A DNA stretch of 64,000 bases, taken from assembly GCA_041940425.1 (NCBI GenBank), contig JBGTSF010000019.1:3611-67610 (forward strand), read 5' to 3'. This DNA comes from DATHTS01 sp041940425 (GTDB lineage: Bacteria; Acidobacteriota; Blastocatellia; Pyrinomonadales; Pyrinomonadaceae). Positions 32,283 to 40,726 of this stretch are shown piece after piece (the stretch's first letter is position 1; each line of letters begins with the position of its first letter). Position numbers and translations under genes: made by a program. The notes under the pieces are model-generated. The model had not been told where the DNA came from, made no database searches, and was given only the letters and a program-made list of their open reading frames with translations.

Positions 32283-34471
32283 ATGAGCAGTAAAAAAAAC
32301 GTGATCGGCGAAGCGGTCAACCGGATTGACGGATTTTTAAAAGTTACCGGACGCGCGAATTACGCGATGGATTTTCCGGTCAATAATCCGGCTTACGGTT
32401 ACCTCTTTAAAAGCGAAACCGCCGCCGGGAAAATTCTTTCGATTGACGTGAGCGCGGCGGAAAAAGCCGACGGCGTGATCGCCGTTATCACACATGAAAA
32501 TACGCTCAAAGTAACGCCGTCGAGAGCCTTGCGCGGCGGAGCGATCTTGCAGGACGATTCGATCGAATACTGGGGCGAAAATATCGGCGTGGTCGTTGCG
32601 GAAAGTTTTGAACAGGCACGTTATGCGGCATCGCTGGTCAAAGTAAATTATCAAAAATCGCCGCCGAAAGTTGATTTCGAAAAGGAAAAAGCGAATGCCC
32701 GAAAATCCGCCCAGCGCGAAGACGAAATCAAAGGCAATGTCGAACGCGCGTTTAATTCCGCCGCTGTTAAACTCGAAGAAACATACATCACGCCGATCGA
32801 GCATCACCAGCCGATGGCTCCGCACGCGACGCTCGCTGTTTGGGACGGCGAAGACAAATTGACCGTTTATAATGAATCGCAGATCGTCAATGGTGTGCAG
32901 GGCGCGATTGCCGGAACGTTCGGTTTAAAGCCGGAAAACGTCCGCGTCATCACGCCGCATATCGGCGGCGGTTTCGGCTCGAAAGGCGGCGCGTGGGGGC
33001 ATGTTATCATCGCCATTATCGCCGCAAAAATGACGAAGCGACCTGTCAAACTGGCTTTGACAAGACAGATGATGTTCAACTCGGTCGGACTGCGGCAAAA
33101 GAATATTCAAAATATAAAACTTGCCGCAACAAAGGACGGAAAGATCACCGCGCTCGCGCACGAAACGACAACGCATTGCGCTATCAATGAAGAATTTATC
33201 GAGCCGTGCGGCGATGTTTCCAAGTATATGTATGCGGCTGAAAATTTGAAAGTTACATACCGCGTCGCGCCGATGAATGTTATTTTGCCGACCTACACAC
33301 GCGCGCCGGGAAAATCTACGGGCAGTTTCGCTTTGGAGTCGGCAATGGACGAACTCGCTTATAAACTGAAAATTGATCCGGTCGAATTTCGCATTATGAA
33401 CGAACCGGAAAAAGACCCGTCGAGCGGCAAACCTTTTTCGTCGCGNNNNNNNNNNGCATTATGAACGAACCGGAAAAAGACCCGTCGAGCGGCAAACCTT
33501 TTTCGTCGCGCTCGCTGGTCGAAGCATTAAGAAAAGGCGCGGAAGCCTTTGGCTGGTCGAAGCGGAAAATGGAGCCGAGGCAAAATCGAATCGGCGATTA
33601 CTGGATCGGCTACGGTGTCGGCTGCGGCGTTTATCCGGCGCGTCAGCGCGAAACTTCGGCGATCGTCAAACTTAATAAAAACGGCGACGACATAACCGCA
33701 AGCATCGAGCTTGCCGCCTCCGATCTCGGAACGGGAACGAACACGATCATCGCGCAGACCGCCGCCGAAACGCTCGGTTTACCGATTAGTAAGATCGGCG
33801 TAAAGATCGGCGATTCCGCTTTGCCGCCCGCTGCCGGCTCGGTCGGTTCGGTCGGCGCGGCGAGTTTTACGAATGCGGTTTACGAAGGCTGTCTGCAAGC
33901 CTTGAAAGAATTGCAGTCGAAAACTAATGCTGAATGGTTTGCCGAACCGTCGGTCAAACAATTGATGGAAGCGGCGAATTTAACGGAATTTCAAACGAGA
34001 GTAACGGCAAAGCCTTTGCCTGAAGCGGAAAAATATTCTTCGCATTCGTTTAACGCGAATTTTGCCGAAGTCTGGGTAAACGACGCGACCGGAATGGTCA
34101 GAGTCCAACGCTTTGTTTCGGCGACGGGCGCGGGACGGATTTTGAATCCGAAAACCTCGCATTCGCAAATGATCGGCGGCGTGATCTGGGGCATCGGTCA
34201 GGCTCTGCACGAAGAATCGGTTCTCGACCCGCGCTGGGGAAATTTTGTAACGCGAAGTTACGCCGATTATCACATTCCGGCAAATCTCGATATCGGCGAA
34301 ATCCGTTCGCTTTTTATCAACGAGGAAGACAAATTCGTCAACAAACTCGGCGTTAAAGGCATCGGTGAAGTCGGCATCGTCGGCGTAGCGGGCGCGGTCG
34401 TTAATGCGATCTTTAACGCGACCGGAAAACGCATCAGAGAACTTCCGGTAACGCCGGTTAAATTGATATAA
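32283..34471 (+). CDS. paoC: Molybdopterin-binding large subunit 1 of the aldehyde oxidoreductase (PaoC-like), interrupted by an assembly gap
   Basis: The ATG at 32283 follows AAGGGG; an open frame extends upstream but only through the palindromic element. The ten Ns at 33446-33455 are flanked by a perfect 55-bp direct duplication. Removing one copy plus the Ns deletes 65 bp and restores one 708-codon frame (707 aa), so the gene is intact. Visible motifs are GEAVNRIDGFLKVTGRANYA, VITPHIGGGFGSKGG (substrate channel), and GVKGIGEVGIVG with the catalytic Glu. It binds Mo-MCD cofactor and oxidises aldehydes or heterocycles in the periplasm. A paralogue is at 35163. Confidence 0.92.
33391..33510. 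other. Assembly gap with 55-bp duplicated flanks
   Basis: Positions 33391-33445 and 33456-33510 are identical, both beginning GCATTATGAACGAACC, separated by 10 Ns. A duplication of exactly 55 bp is what an assembler with k=55 leaves when two contigs that overlap by one k-mer are scaffolded without merging. Confidence 0.95.
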
Positions 34472-34482
34472 GGAAAGTGTTT

Positions 34483-34564
34483 GCCCACTAATAACACGAA
34501 TTGACACGAATATTTTGAATGTATTTGAATAATTTATTCGTGTTTATTCGTGTCATTCGTGGGC
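34483..34564. repeat. Word-built inverted repeat (CACGAAT words)
   Basis: CACGAAT copies at 34494-34512 face ATTCGTG copies at 34534-34562; GCCCAC and GTGGGC close the stem. About 26 of 29 arm positions match. It fills the space between the first large-subunit gene and the DinB gene. Confidence 0.85.
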
Positions 34565-34577
34565 GAAAAATAAAAAT

Positions 34578-35141
34578 ATGATCGGACGAACACAATTATC
34601 AAAAGTCGAACACGACGAGGAATTTCACGAACAATTGATCGAATCGAAAAGTTTCGGTGAAAGGTTTTTGAAAGAATTGGAAATGGAAGCATCGGCTTCG
34701 CGGAAATGTCTCGAACGAATTCCCGAAAATCTTTTCGACTGGAAACCGCACGAAAAATCTATGACTCTCGGATATCTGGCTTTGCTCGTCGCAGAAATTC
34801 CGAAATGGATCGCGGTGATGGTTAACGATTCTGAAATTGATTTTGCGACATTTGAGCATTTCGAAGCGAAAAATTCGGAAGATTTGGTAAAACATTTTGA
34901 CGAAAACTTTGAAGCGGCGAAAAAGGCTTTGCAAAACGTTTCGGATGGAAAACTTAATGAAGAAAAATTTTACCTGAAAAATCAAGGTCAGATCGTCAGC
35001 GAAGCCACGAAAATGGAAACGCTTGAACCGACGATCAATCATCTCGTTCATCATCGCGGGCAATTGACGGTTTATATGCGTTTGAACGACATCGCCGTGC
35101 CTTCCGTTTACGGACCGTCGGCGGATGATCGGAATTTTTAA
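34578..35141 (+). CDS. DinB-family putative metal-dependent enzyme
   Basis: The 187-residue protein is a four-helix DinB/YfiT-like bundle: an N-terminal helix, PENLFDWKPHEKSMTLGYLA with the first metal His, and TINHLVHHRGQLTVYMRL with the other His residues of the triad. DinB-like proteins include thiol-dependent S-transferases; many have no known substrate. The gene sits between two large-subunit genes of the molybdenum hydroxylase, so it may have been inserted there or may serve the same pathway. The leader GAAAAATAAAAAT has no Shine-Dalgarno. Confidence 0.85.
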   Translation: MIGRTQLSKVEHDEEFHEQLIESKSFGERFLKELEMEASASRKCLERIPENLFDWKPHEKSMTLGYLALLVAEIPKWIAVMVNDSEIDFATFEHFEAKNSEDLVKHFDENFEAAKKALQNVSDGKLNEEKFYLKNQGQIVSEATKMETLEPTINHLVHHRGQLTVYMRLNDIAVPSVYGPSADDRNF

Positions 35142-35162
35142 AATTTGCAAAAATAAAAAATT

Positions 35163-37319
35163 ATGAAATATATCGGAAAGGAAATGAGCCGCGTGGACGG
35201 CGTAGCGAAAGTTACCGGACAGGCGAAATACGCCGCCGAATTTCCGGTCAATAATGTCGCTTACGGCTACATCGTTCAGGGCTCGATTGCCAAAGGAACG
35301 ATTAAATCTATTGATACGGCAGGAGCAGAAAAACAGCCGGGCGTTTTAAAAATCTACACGCATCTGAATTCGTTGAAATCGAAAGATAATGATAATTCAT
35401 TCACCGCTTTGCAGTCGGATAAAGTAGTTTTCAGCGATCAGCCGATCGCGCTCGTCGTCGCGGAAACTTTCGAGCAGGCGCGTGCGGCGGCGCGGCTCGT
35501 CAAAGCCGAATTTACGGTGGAAAAGCATATTACGGAAACTGATAAAGCTCCGAAAATTGATTCGCGTTCGCCGAAACCGCGCGGCAATCCGCAGTCAGCG
35601 TTTCAAAATTCCGCCGTCAAGATCGAAGCCGATTATACGATTCCGATCGAGCATCACAATCCGATGGAGCCGCACGCGGCAATTGCCATGTGGAACGATG
35701 ATAAGCTGACGATTTTTAATAAAACGCAGGGCGTTTACGGCGTGCGCGATCATCTGGCGAAAAGTTTTGCACTGCCGCCGGAAAACGTGCTGGTCGTTTC
35801 GCCGTTTGTCGGCGGCGCGTTCGGCGCGGCACTCGATCCGCATTATTATCCGTTTATCACGGCGATGGCGGCGCGTGATCTGAAGCGTCCGGTGAAAGTA
35901 AATTACACCAGACGGCAGATGTTTACCGGACACGGCTATCGTCCATACACAATTCAAAAAGTCGCCATCGGCGCATCAAAAGACGGAAAACTCCAATCTA
36001 TCATTCACGAAGCTGTCGGCAATACTTCGACTTTTGAAAATTTTTCGGAAAGCCCGAACGGTTTCGGTCGCACGCTCTACGAATGCCCGAATTACGACAC
36101 GCCGTATAAACTCGCCAAAACCGATCTGCCAACACCGACCTGGATGCGCGCGCCCGGCGCGGTTTCCGGCGCGTTCGCGCTCGAATCGGCAATTGACGAG
36201 ATAGCTTATAAATTGAAAATTGATCCGCTCGAATTCCGCATTTTAAATTACGCCGAAAAAGACCCGGAAACCGGAAAGCCGTTTTCGAGCAAGGCTCTGA
36301 TGGATTGCTTTAAACAAGGCGCAAGTAAGTTCGGCTGGTCGAAACGCAAATTAGAACCGCGTTCGATGCGCGACGGTCGCTGGCTGGTCGGTTACGGCAT
36401 GGCAATCGGAACGTGGCCCGCGATGCAGATTCCGGCTTCGGCAAAAGTTACGCTTCGTGTTGACGGCACGGCTTTTGTCGGGAGTGCGACTGCCGACATC
36501 GGACCGGGAACTTACACCGTCATCACGATCATCGCCTCGGAATTTCTCGGTCTTCCGCCGGAAAAAGTAAAATTCGAACTCGGCGATTCGAAATTGCCGC
36601 AAGCACCCGTTCAAGGCGGTTCTTTCACCACGGCGAGCGTCGGAACAGCGGTCCACGGAGCGGCTTTAAATATCAAGCAAAAGCTGATTGATCTGTCATT
36701 GAAAGAAACTAACTCACCGTTTGCAAATATCAAAGCAGATGAAATCGAAATGCTGAACGGCAAACTTCAATTAACGAACGATGCTTCAAAATCGGTTTCG
36801 ATTTCCGATCTGATGAAGAAAAATAATCTGACGGAAATAACTGAAACATTTACTTCGCGCCCGTCGCCCGAACGCCAGAAATATACGACACAGGCGCACG
36901 GCGCACAGTTTGTCGAGGTCAAAGTTGATGAAGAATTGGGAATTATCAAAGTTACGCGAGTAGTCGAAGCGACCGCCGTCGGACGCATTATGAATCCGAA
37001 AACGTCGCACTCGCAGGAAATGGGCGGCGTTGTCTGGGGTATCGGCATGGCTTTGCAGGAAGAAACGGCGATAGATCATCGCTACGGGCGGATGATGACG
37101 ACCGATCTGGCAAGTTATCATGTTCCCGTTAATCTGGATGTTTATTCGGTTGACACGGCGTTCGTCGAGGAAGAAGACAAGATTGTTAATCCGCTCGGCG
37201 TAAAGGGAATGGGCGAGCTTTGTATGGTCGGCATTCCGGCGGCGATTGCCAACGCCGTTTTTCACGCGACCGGAAAACGCATCCGTCATTTGCCGATTTC
37301 GCCCGATAAATTGCTTTAG
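35163..37319 (+). CDS. Molybdopterin-binding large subunit 2 (PaoC-like paralogue)
   Basis: The 718-residue protein is homologous over its full length to the large subunit at 32283 (MSRVDGVAKVTGQAKYAAEF, IEHHNPMEPHA, FVGGAFGAALDP, HSQEMGGVVWGIGMALQEE). The active-site Glu is present in GVKGMGELCMVG. In the channel region this copy has GGAFGAAL where copy 1 has GGGFGSKG, so substrate preference may differ. It begins 21 nt after the DinB stop without a Shine-Dalgarno, behind an A-rich leader. Two large subunits with one small and one FAD subunit suggests they share electron-transfer partners. Confidence 0.92.
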   Translation: MKYIGKEMSRVDGVAKVTGQAKYAAEFPVNNVAYGYIVQGSIAKGTIKSIDTAGAEKQPGVLKIYTHLNSLKSKDNDNSFTALQSDKVVFSDQPIALVVAETFEQARAAARLVKAEFTVEKHITETDKAPKIDSRSPKPRGNPQSAFQNSAVKIEADYTIPIEHHNPMEPHAAIAMWNDDKLTIFNKTQGVYGVRDHLAKSFALPPENVLVVSPFVGGAFGAALDPHYYPFITAMAARDLKRPVKVNYTRRQMFTGHGYRPYTIQKVAIGASKDGKLQSIIHEAVGNTSTFENFSESPNGFGRTLYECPNYDTPYKLAKTDLPTPTWMRAPGAVSGAFALESAIDEIAYKLKIDPLEFRILNYAEKDPETGKPFSSKALMDCFKQGASKFGWSKRKLEPRSMRDGRWLVGYGMAIGTWPAMQIPASAKVTLRVDGTAFVGSATADIGPGTYTVITIIASEFLGLPPEKVKFELGDSKLPQAPVQGGSFTTASVGTAVHGAALNIKQKLIDLSLKETNSPFANIKADEIEMLNGKLQLTNDASKSVSISDLMKKNNLTEITETFTSRPSPERQKYTTQAHGAQFVEVKVDEELGIIKVTRVVEATAVGRIMNPKTSHSQEMGGVVWGIGMALQEETAIDHRYGRMMTTDLASYHVPVNLDVYSVDTAFVEEEDKIVNPLGVKGMGELCMVGIPAAIANAVFHATGKRIRHLPISPDKLL

Positions 37320-37349
37320 AAAATTGAATTAGCTAGGGATAAAATATTT

Positions 37350-37453
37350 AGCCGCAGATTAACGCGGATGGACGCTGATAAGAAATTGATTTTAAATGGA
37401 TTAACATAGAATCTTTCTTTTGAAATCCGTGTCATCCGCGTTAATCTGCGGCT
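37350..37453. repeat. Word-built inverted repeat (CGCAGATTAA words, 10-bp period)
   Basis: AGCCGCAGATTAACGCGGAT at 37350-37369 is perfectly complemented at 37434-37453; the next ten bases pair imperfectly. The words CGCAGATTAA, CGCGGATGGA and CGCTGATAAG give a 10-bp period. The loop is about 45 nt. Confidence 0.9.
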
Positions 37454-37471
37454 TAAAAAATAAAAAAAAAC

Positions 37472-37927
37472 ATGAACATCGGAGAAAACGCGCCAGATTT
37501 TACGTTGAAAAACGGAGAAGGAAACGATTGGAATTTATCCGAACATTTCGGCAAAACGATCGTTTTACTTTTTTATCCGGGAGACAACACGCCCGTCTGC
37601 ACAAAGCAGTTGTGTTCGGTGCGTGATAATTGGGACGATTATCAAAATACTGGCGCGGAGATTATCGGCATTTCGACTGATTCGGTCGAATCGCACAAGG
37701 GATTTGCCGAAAAACACAATTTCCCTTTTACGCTTTTGTCGGATGAGTCGGGAAATGTGATTGAAAAATATAATGTTAAATCGTGGCTTCCCGGTCGGTC
37801 GGCGCGAGCCGTCGTCGTGATTGATAAAATGGGGAAAATCGCTTATCACAAGACTCAATCAATGAGCATTTTTCGTCCCGATGACGCGGAAGTTTTACAA
37901 GCAATCGCAGAGGCGAACAAAAATTAA
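37472..37927 (+). CDS. bcp: Peroxiredoxin, Bcp/PrxQ-like
   Basis: The 151-residue protein has the thioredoxin fold of AhpC/TSA enzymes: IGENAPDFTLKNGEG, then FYPGDNTPVCTKQLCSVRD with the peroxidatic Cys in TPVCTKQLC and a resolving Cys candidate five residues on, as in PrxQ/Bcp. It reduces H2O2 and organic hydroperoxides in the cytosol. The next gene (RidA) starts one nucleotide after its stop. Its place after an aldehyde oxidase set, which can produce H2O2, fits peroxide removal. The ATG follows an A-rich leader without Shine-Dalgarno. Confidence 0.92.
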   Translation: MNIGENAPDFTLKNGEGNDWNLSEHFGKTIVLLFYPGDNTPVCTKQLCSVRDNWDDYQNTGAEIIGISTDSVESHKGFAEKHNFPFTLLSDESGNVIEKYNVKSWLPGRSARAVVVIDKMGKIAYHKTQSMSIFRPDDAEVLQAIAEANKN

Positions 37928-37928
37928 A

Positions 37929-38315
37929 ATGCAGGAACGAAAAAAATATTCTTCGGGCGCGAAATGGGAAAAGATCGTCGGCTATTCGAGAGCGGTCAAA
38001 GTCGGCACGCGAATTTATGTTACAGGCACGACGGCGACCGATTCCGAGGGCGAGATCGTCGGCATCGGCAATGCATATCTGCAAACCGTTCAGGCGATCC
38101 AAAATATCGAAAAAGCCCTGCACGCGCTCGGCGCGACGCTTGAAAATGTCGTCAGAACGAGGATTTTTGTAACCGACATTTCGAAATGGGAAGAATTCGG
38201 CAGAGCGCACGGCGAATTTTTCGGCGACGTTTTGCCCGCGACGACGATGGTCGAGGTTTCAAAATTGATTGACGAAAGAATGCTTATCGAGATCGAAGCC
38301 GACGCAGAAATGTAA
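37929..38315 (+). CDS. RidA/YjgF-family enamine/imine deaminase-like protein
   Basis: From the ATG at 37929 the product is 128 aa, the normal RidA length. Typical motifs are VTGTTATDSEGEIVG, a QTVQAIQNIEKALHALGATL helix, VVRTRIFVTDI and the C-terminal PATTMVEVSKL with LIEIEADA. The Arg in VVRTRIFV corresponds to the catalytic Arg of RidA, which hydrolyses reactive 2-aminoacrylate and other imines. It is coupled to the peroxiredoxin gene by a 1-nt gap. An upstream start at 37881 would overlap bcp and is not needed. Confidence 0.9.
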   Translation: MQERKKYSSGAKWEKIVGYSRAVKVGTRIYVTGTTATDSEGEIVGIGNAYLQTVQAIQNIEKALHALGATLENVVRTRIFVTDISKWEEFGRAHGEFFGDVLPATTMVEVSKLIDERMLIEIEADAEM

Positions 38316-38370
38316 AATTTGAAAATGCTGTGATAAAATTTTCGTAATTTAAAAAGGAGATTTTATTAAA

Positions 38371-38667
38371 ATGGCTTTATTTTCAAACGATAAATTTAAA
38401 TGCACGCGCTGCGGACGCAAAGATCAAAAAATGCAGTTCGCGCCGTTTCCAAGCGAACTCGGCGAACGCGTTTTCAATGAGATTTGCCAACCATGCTGGC
38501 AGGAATGGCTGCAAAAGCAAACTCAACTTATCAATCATTACGGCTTGGACGTATCCAATCCCGAAACGCACGATTTTCTTTTCGATAATTTGAAAATTTT
38601 TCTCTTTGATGAAGGTGCGAATCTCGCCGAAATTGATACTTCGCAGGAAGGAAAGATCAATTGGTAA
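38371..38667 (+). CDS. YggX-like Fe(II)-trafficking / oxidative damage protection protein with extra CxxC motifs
   Basis: The 98-residue protein aligns with YggX over FAPFPSELGERVFNEI, then WQEWLQKQTQLINHYGLDV and the NLKIFLF end. It has a novel N-terminus with CTRCG and a second pair CQPC in the middle, so four cysteines could bind Zn or Fe, unlike E. coli YggX with a single cysteine. AAGGAG lies 11 nt before the ATG. The stop codon TAA is the tail of the first TTGGTAA heptad of a word repeat, so the insertion defines the C-terminus. It follows peroxiredoxin and RidA, an oxidative-stress set. Confidence 0.85.
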   Translation: MALFSNDKFKCTRCGRKDQKMQFAPFPSELGERVFNEICQPCWQEWLQKQTQLINHYGLDVSNPETHDFLFDNLKIFLFDEGANLAEIDTSQEGKINW

Positions 38668-38691
38668 TTGGTAGTTGGTAATTAGTAACTA
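38661..38691. repeat. Heptad repeat TTGGTAA overlapping a stop codon
   Basis: TTGGTAA, TTGGTAG, TTGGTAA, TTAGTAA follow one another with a 7-bp period from 38661. The first unit supplies the stop codon of the YggX-like gene. Only one orientation is present. Confidence 0.85.
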
Positions 38692-38696
38692 GTTTT

Positions 38697-38728
38697 AAAA
38701 GGCAGAGTTTGTCGGCTCTGCCTTTTTT
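38697..38728 (+). terminator. Strong intrinsic terminator
   Basis: AAAAGGCAGAG (38697-38707) pairs with CTCTGCCTTTT (38716-38726) around an 8-nt loop and runs into TTTTTT. It ends the bcp-ridA-yggX group. Confidence 0.92.
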
Positions 38729-38810
38729 AGCGGAAGCCCGCCGGAGAGCAAGAGCGGAATGTTCATCATAAATATATTTCCGCCCTTGCTATCGGGCGGG
38801 CTTCCGCCAG
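38729..38810. repeat. Long inverted repeat
   Basis: GCGGAAGCCCGCC (38730-38742) pairs perfectly with GGCGGGCTTCCGC (38795-38807). The pairing resumes inside with AGCAAGAGCGGAA and TTCCGCCCTTGCT (one mismatch). It lies directly after the terminator and before the two-component genes. Confidence 0.85.
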
Positions 38811-38857
38811 TTGAACACACTTGAAAAAAATTGTTCAGAAGCAGATGATTAAAATGA

Positions 38858-40726
38858 ATGAATGTTTTAAATCCGGCGGTTTTGATCAATCTTCTCGGCT
38901 TTACGGTCGGCGTTGCGCTCTACGCGCTACTGCTCGTGATGGTCGTTTCCTACCGCCGCAAAAATTCAAAAATTGATTGGCTTCTTTTGACGACTGCCGG
39001 ACTCGGACTTTTGTGGAACACGGGCGAGCTTTTTGAACTTTTTTACCGCGATTTTTTTCAAACATCGGTTTCGCCGATGCTTTCCGCGGCTTCGTTTTCC
39101 GCGCTCGGTTTTCTGCCGTCGGTCGTCGTTCATTCTGCTGAAAAAGCAAAAAATAAATTTTCGATCTTAACCGTAACGGCTTACGCGCTGAGTTTTTTCG
39201 CGGCAGTCGTTCATTTTCAATCGGCGATTTTTTACGGTGTCGCGCCGTCTGATTTTGCTTTGAAAATTTTATCGTTCGGCTCGGTCGCTTTGCTTGCCGG
39301 ACTATTTACAAGCAATCTCAGACAGACGCTCGACAAAAAAGCGATCTGGGCGAGCGCGCTTTTGATCTTTGCGGTTTCGGCTTTTCATCTAAGCGGAAAA
39401 ACCGAAGAGAGTTCGTGGCTGGTCGAACTCGTCGCTCATCAATCGTCGCTTCCGCTCGCAATAGCGATACTCCTTCAAGATTACCGTTTCGCCTTTGCCG
39501 ATCTGTTTTTAAAACGAGCGGTTTCGCTAATTCTGCTCGCGCTTTTTGCGTTCGGTTTGTATGTTTTCGTCGCGTCGCCTCTGCTTCGTTATCACGAAAC
39601 GCACGACCGCAACGACGCGCAGGCAATCGCTTTGATCCTGACTCTTTGGATGGCGACCGCGCTCGTCTATCCGTTTCTGCATAAATTCGCCGTCTGGCTC
39701 GTGGATAAAATAATTTTGAATCGCGCCGATTACGGAAACTTGCAAACCGTGTTGATCGGAAAGATCGAACGACTCGACAAGACGGACGAGATTTTAAATC
39801 TTATCGGCGAAAATTTGAAACGGGTTTTGACCGCCAATTCGATGGAGTTGGAAACGGAAAAAAATAAATTTTCGCTTCCGTTTCCGACGGTAAATTTTTC
39901 GCCGAACCGCGCCGAACTTTTTATTCCGACGGTCGAACCGCCGTTTTATAAATTAGTTTTGAGAGATTTTGCGGGCGGACGAAAACTGCTTTCCGAAGAA
40001 ACCGAACTGCTCGAAGCGGTTTCACTTTTGGCAGCGCGGCGGATTGACGCGGTGCGCGTAACCGACGAAAGAATCCGTCTCGAAAAACGCGAAAACGAGT
40101 TTTCAAAACTCGCCGCCGAAGCGCGGCTGTCGGCTCTCAGGGCGCAAATCAATCCGCATTTTCTCTTTAATTCATTGACGACGATCGGTTATCTGATTAA
40201 CACTGCGCCAGAAAAAGCGTTTCAGACTTTGATGAAACTGACGAAACTTCTACGCGAAAGTTTTCGTCAAAATTCTGAGTTTTCAACGCTCGGCGAAGAA
40301 ATCGAACTGATCGAAAATTATCTGGAAATCGAAAAAGCGCGGTTTGAAGAACGGCTCGAAGTTATAATCAATGTTTCAACCGATGTAAAAAATCTGCGCG
40401 TTCCGGCACTTATTTTACAGCCGTTGGTCGAAAACGCCGTCAAGCACGCTATTTCAAAAAACAAAAAAGGCGGCGAAATAAGGATCGGCGCAACACTCGA
40501 AACTAAGCAAAAAAACGTAATTTTAAAATTATCTGTTTTCGATTCCGGCGCGGGAAAATCTTTGAACCGTGAAACAAATTCAAACGGTGTCGGTCTGAAA
40601 AATATCCGCGAAAGATTGAATTCGTATTACGGAGCGAAAGCCGTTATGGAAATAGAAATTGACGGCGAAAATGGAACGACCGCCGAAATCGTTTTGCCCG
40701 TCAACGTGAAAACTTTGGAAAATTAA
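38858..40726 (+). CDS. LytS-type sensor histidine kinase with multi-helix membrane domain
   Basis: The 622-residue protein begins with about eight hydrophobic helices (residues about 8-275). A soluble region at about 290-410 may be a GAF-like sensor. The His_kinase domain follows with the phospho-acceptor in AQINPHFLFNSLTTIGYL and an ATPase domain with LVENAVKHAIS and GVGLKNIRERL. This is the LytS/YehU class. The response-regulator gene starts on the base after the stop, so the two are translationally coupled. The ligand is unknown. The membrane domain resembles 7TM-type sensors only in general layout. Confidence 0.92.
   Translation: MNVLNPAVLINLLGFTVGVALYALLLVMVVSYRRKNSKIDWLLLTTAGLGLLWNTGELFELFYRDFFQTSVSPMLSAASFSALGFLPSVVVHSAEKAKNKFSILTVTAYALSFFAAVVHFQSAIFYGVAPSDFALKILSFGSVALLAGLFTSNLRQTLDKKAIWASALLIFAVSAFHLSGKTEESSWLVELVAHQSSLPLAIAILLQDYRFAFADLFLKRAVSLILLALFAFGLYVFVASPLLRYHETHDRNDAQAIALILTLWMATALVYPFLHKFAVWLVDKIILNRADYGNLQTVLIGKIERLDKTDEILNLIGENLKRVLTANSMELETEKNKFSLPFPTVNFSPNRAELFIPTVEPPFYKLVLRDFAGGRKLLSEETELLEAVSLLAARRIDAVRVTDERIRLEKRENEFSKLAAEARLSALRAQINPHFLFNSLTTIGYLINTAPEKAFQTLMKLTKLLRESFRQNSEFSTLGEEIELIENYLEIEKARFEERLEVIINVSTDVKNLRVPALILQPLVENAVKHAISKNKKGGEIRIGATLETKQKNVILKLSVFDSGAGKSLNRETNSNGVGLKNIRERLNSYYGAKAVMEIEIDGENGTTAEIVLPVNVKTLEN

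Noticed and set aside
32283..34471. Large-subunit gene as a broken pseudogene or two genes
   Set aside because: The interruption is ten Ns between identical 55-bp flanks; collapsing them restores a single frame.
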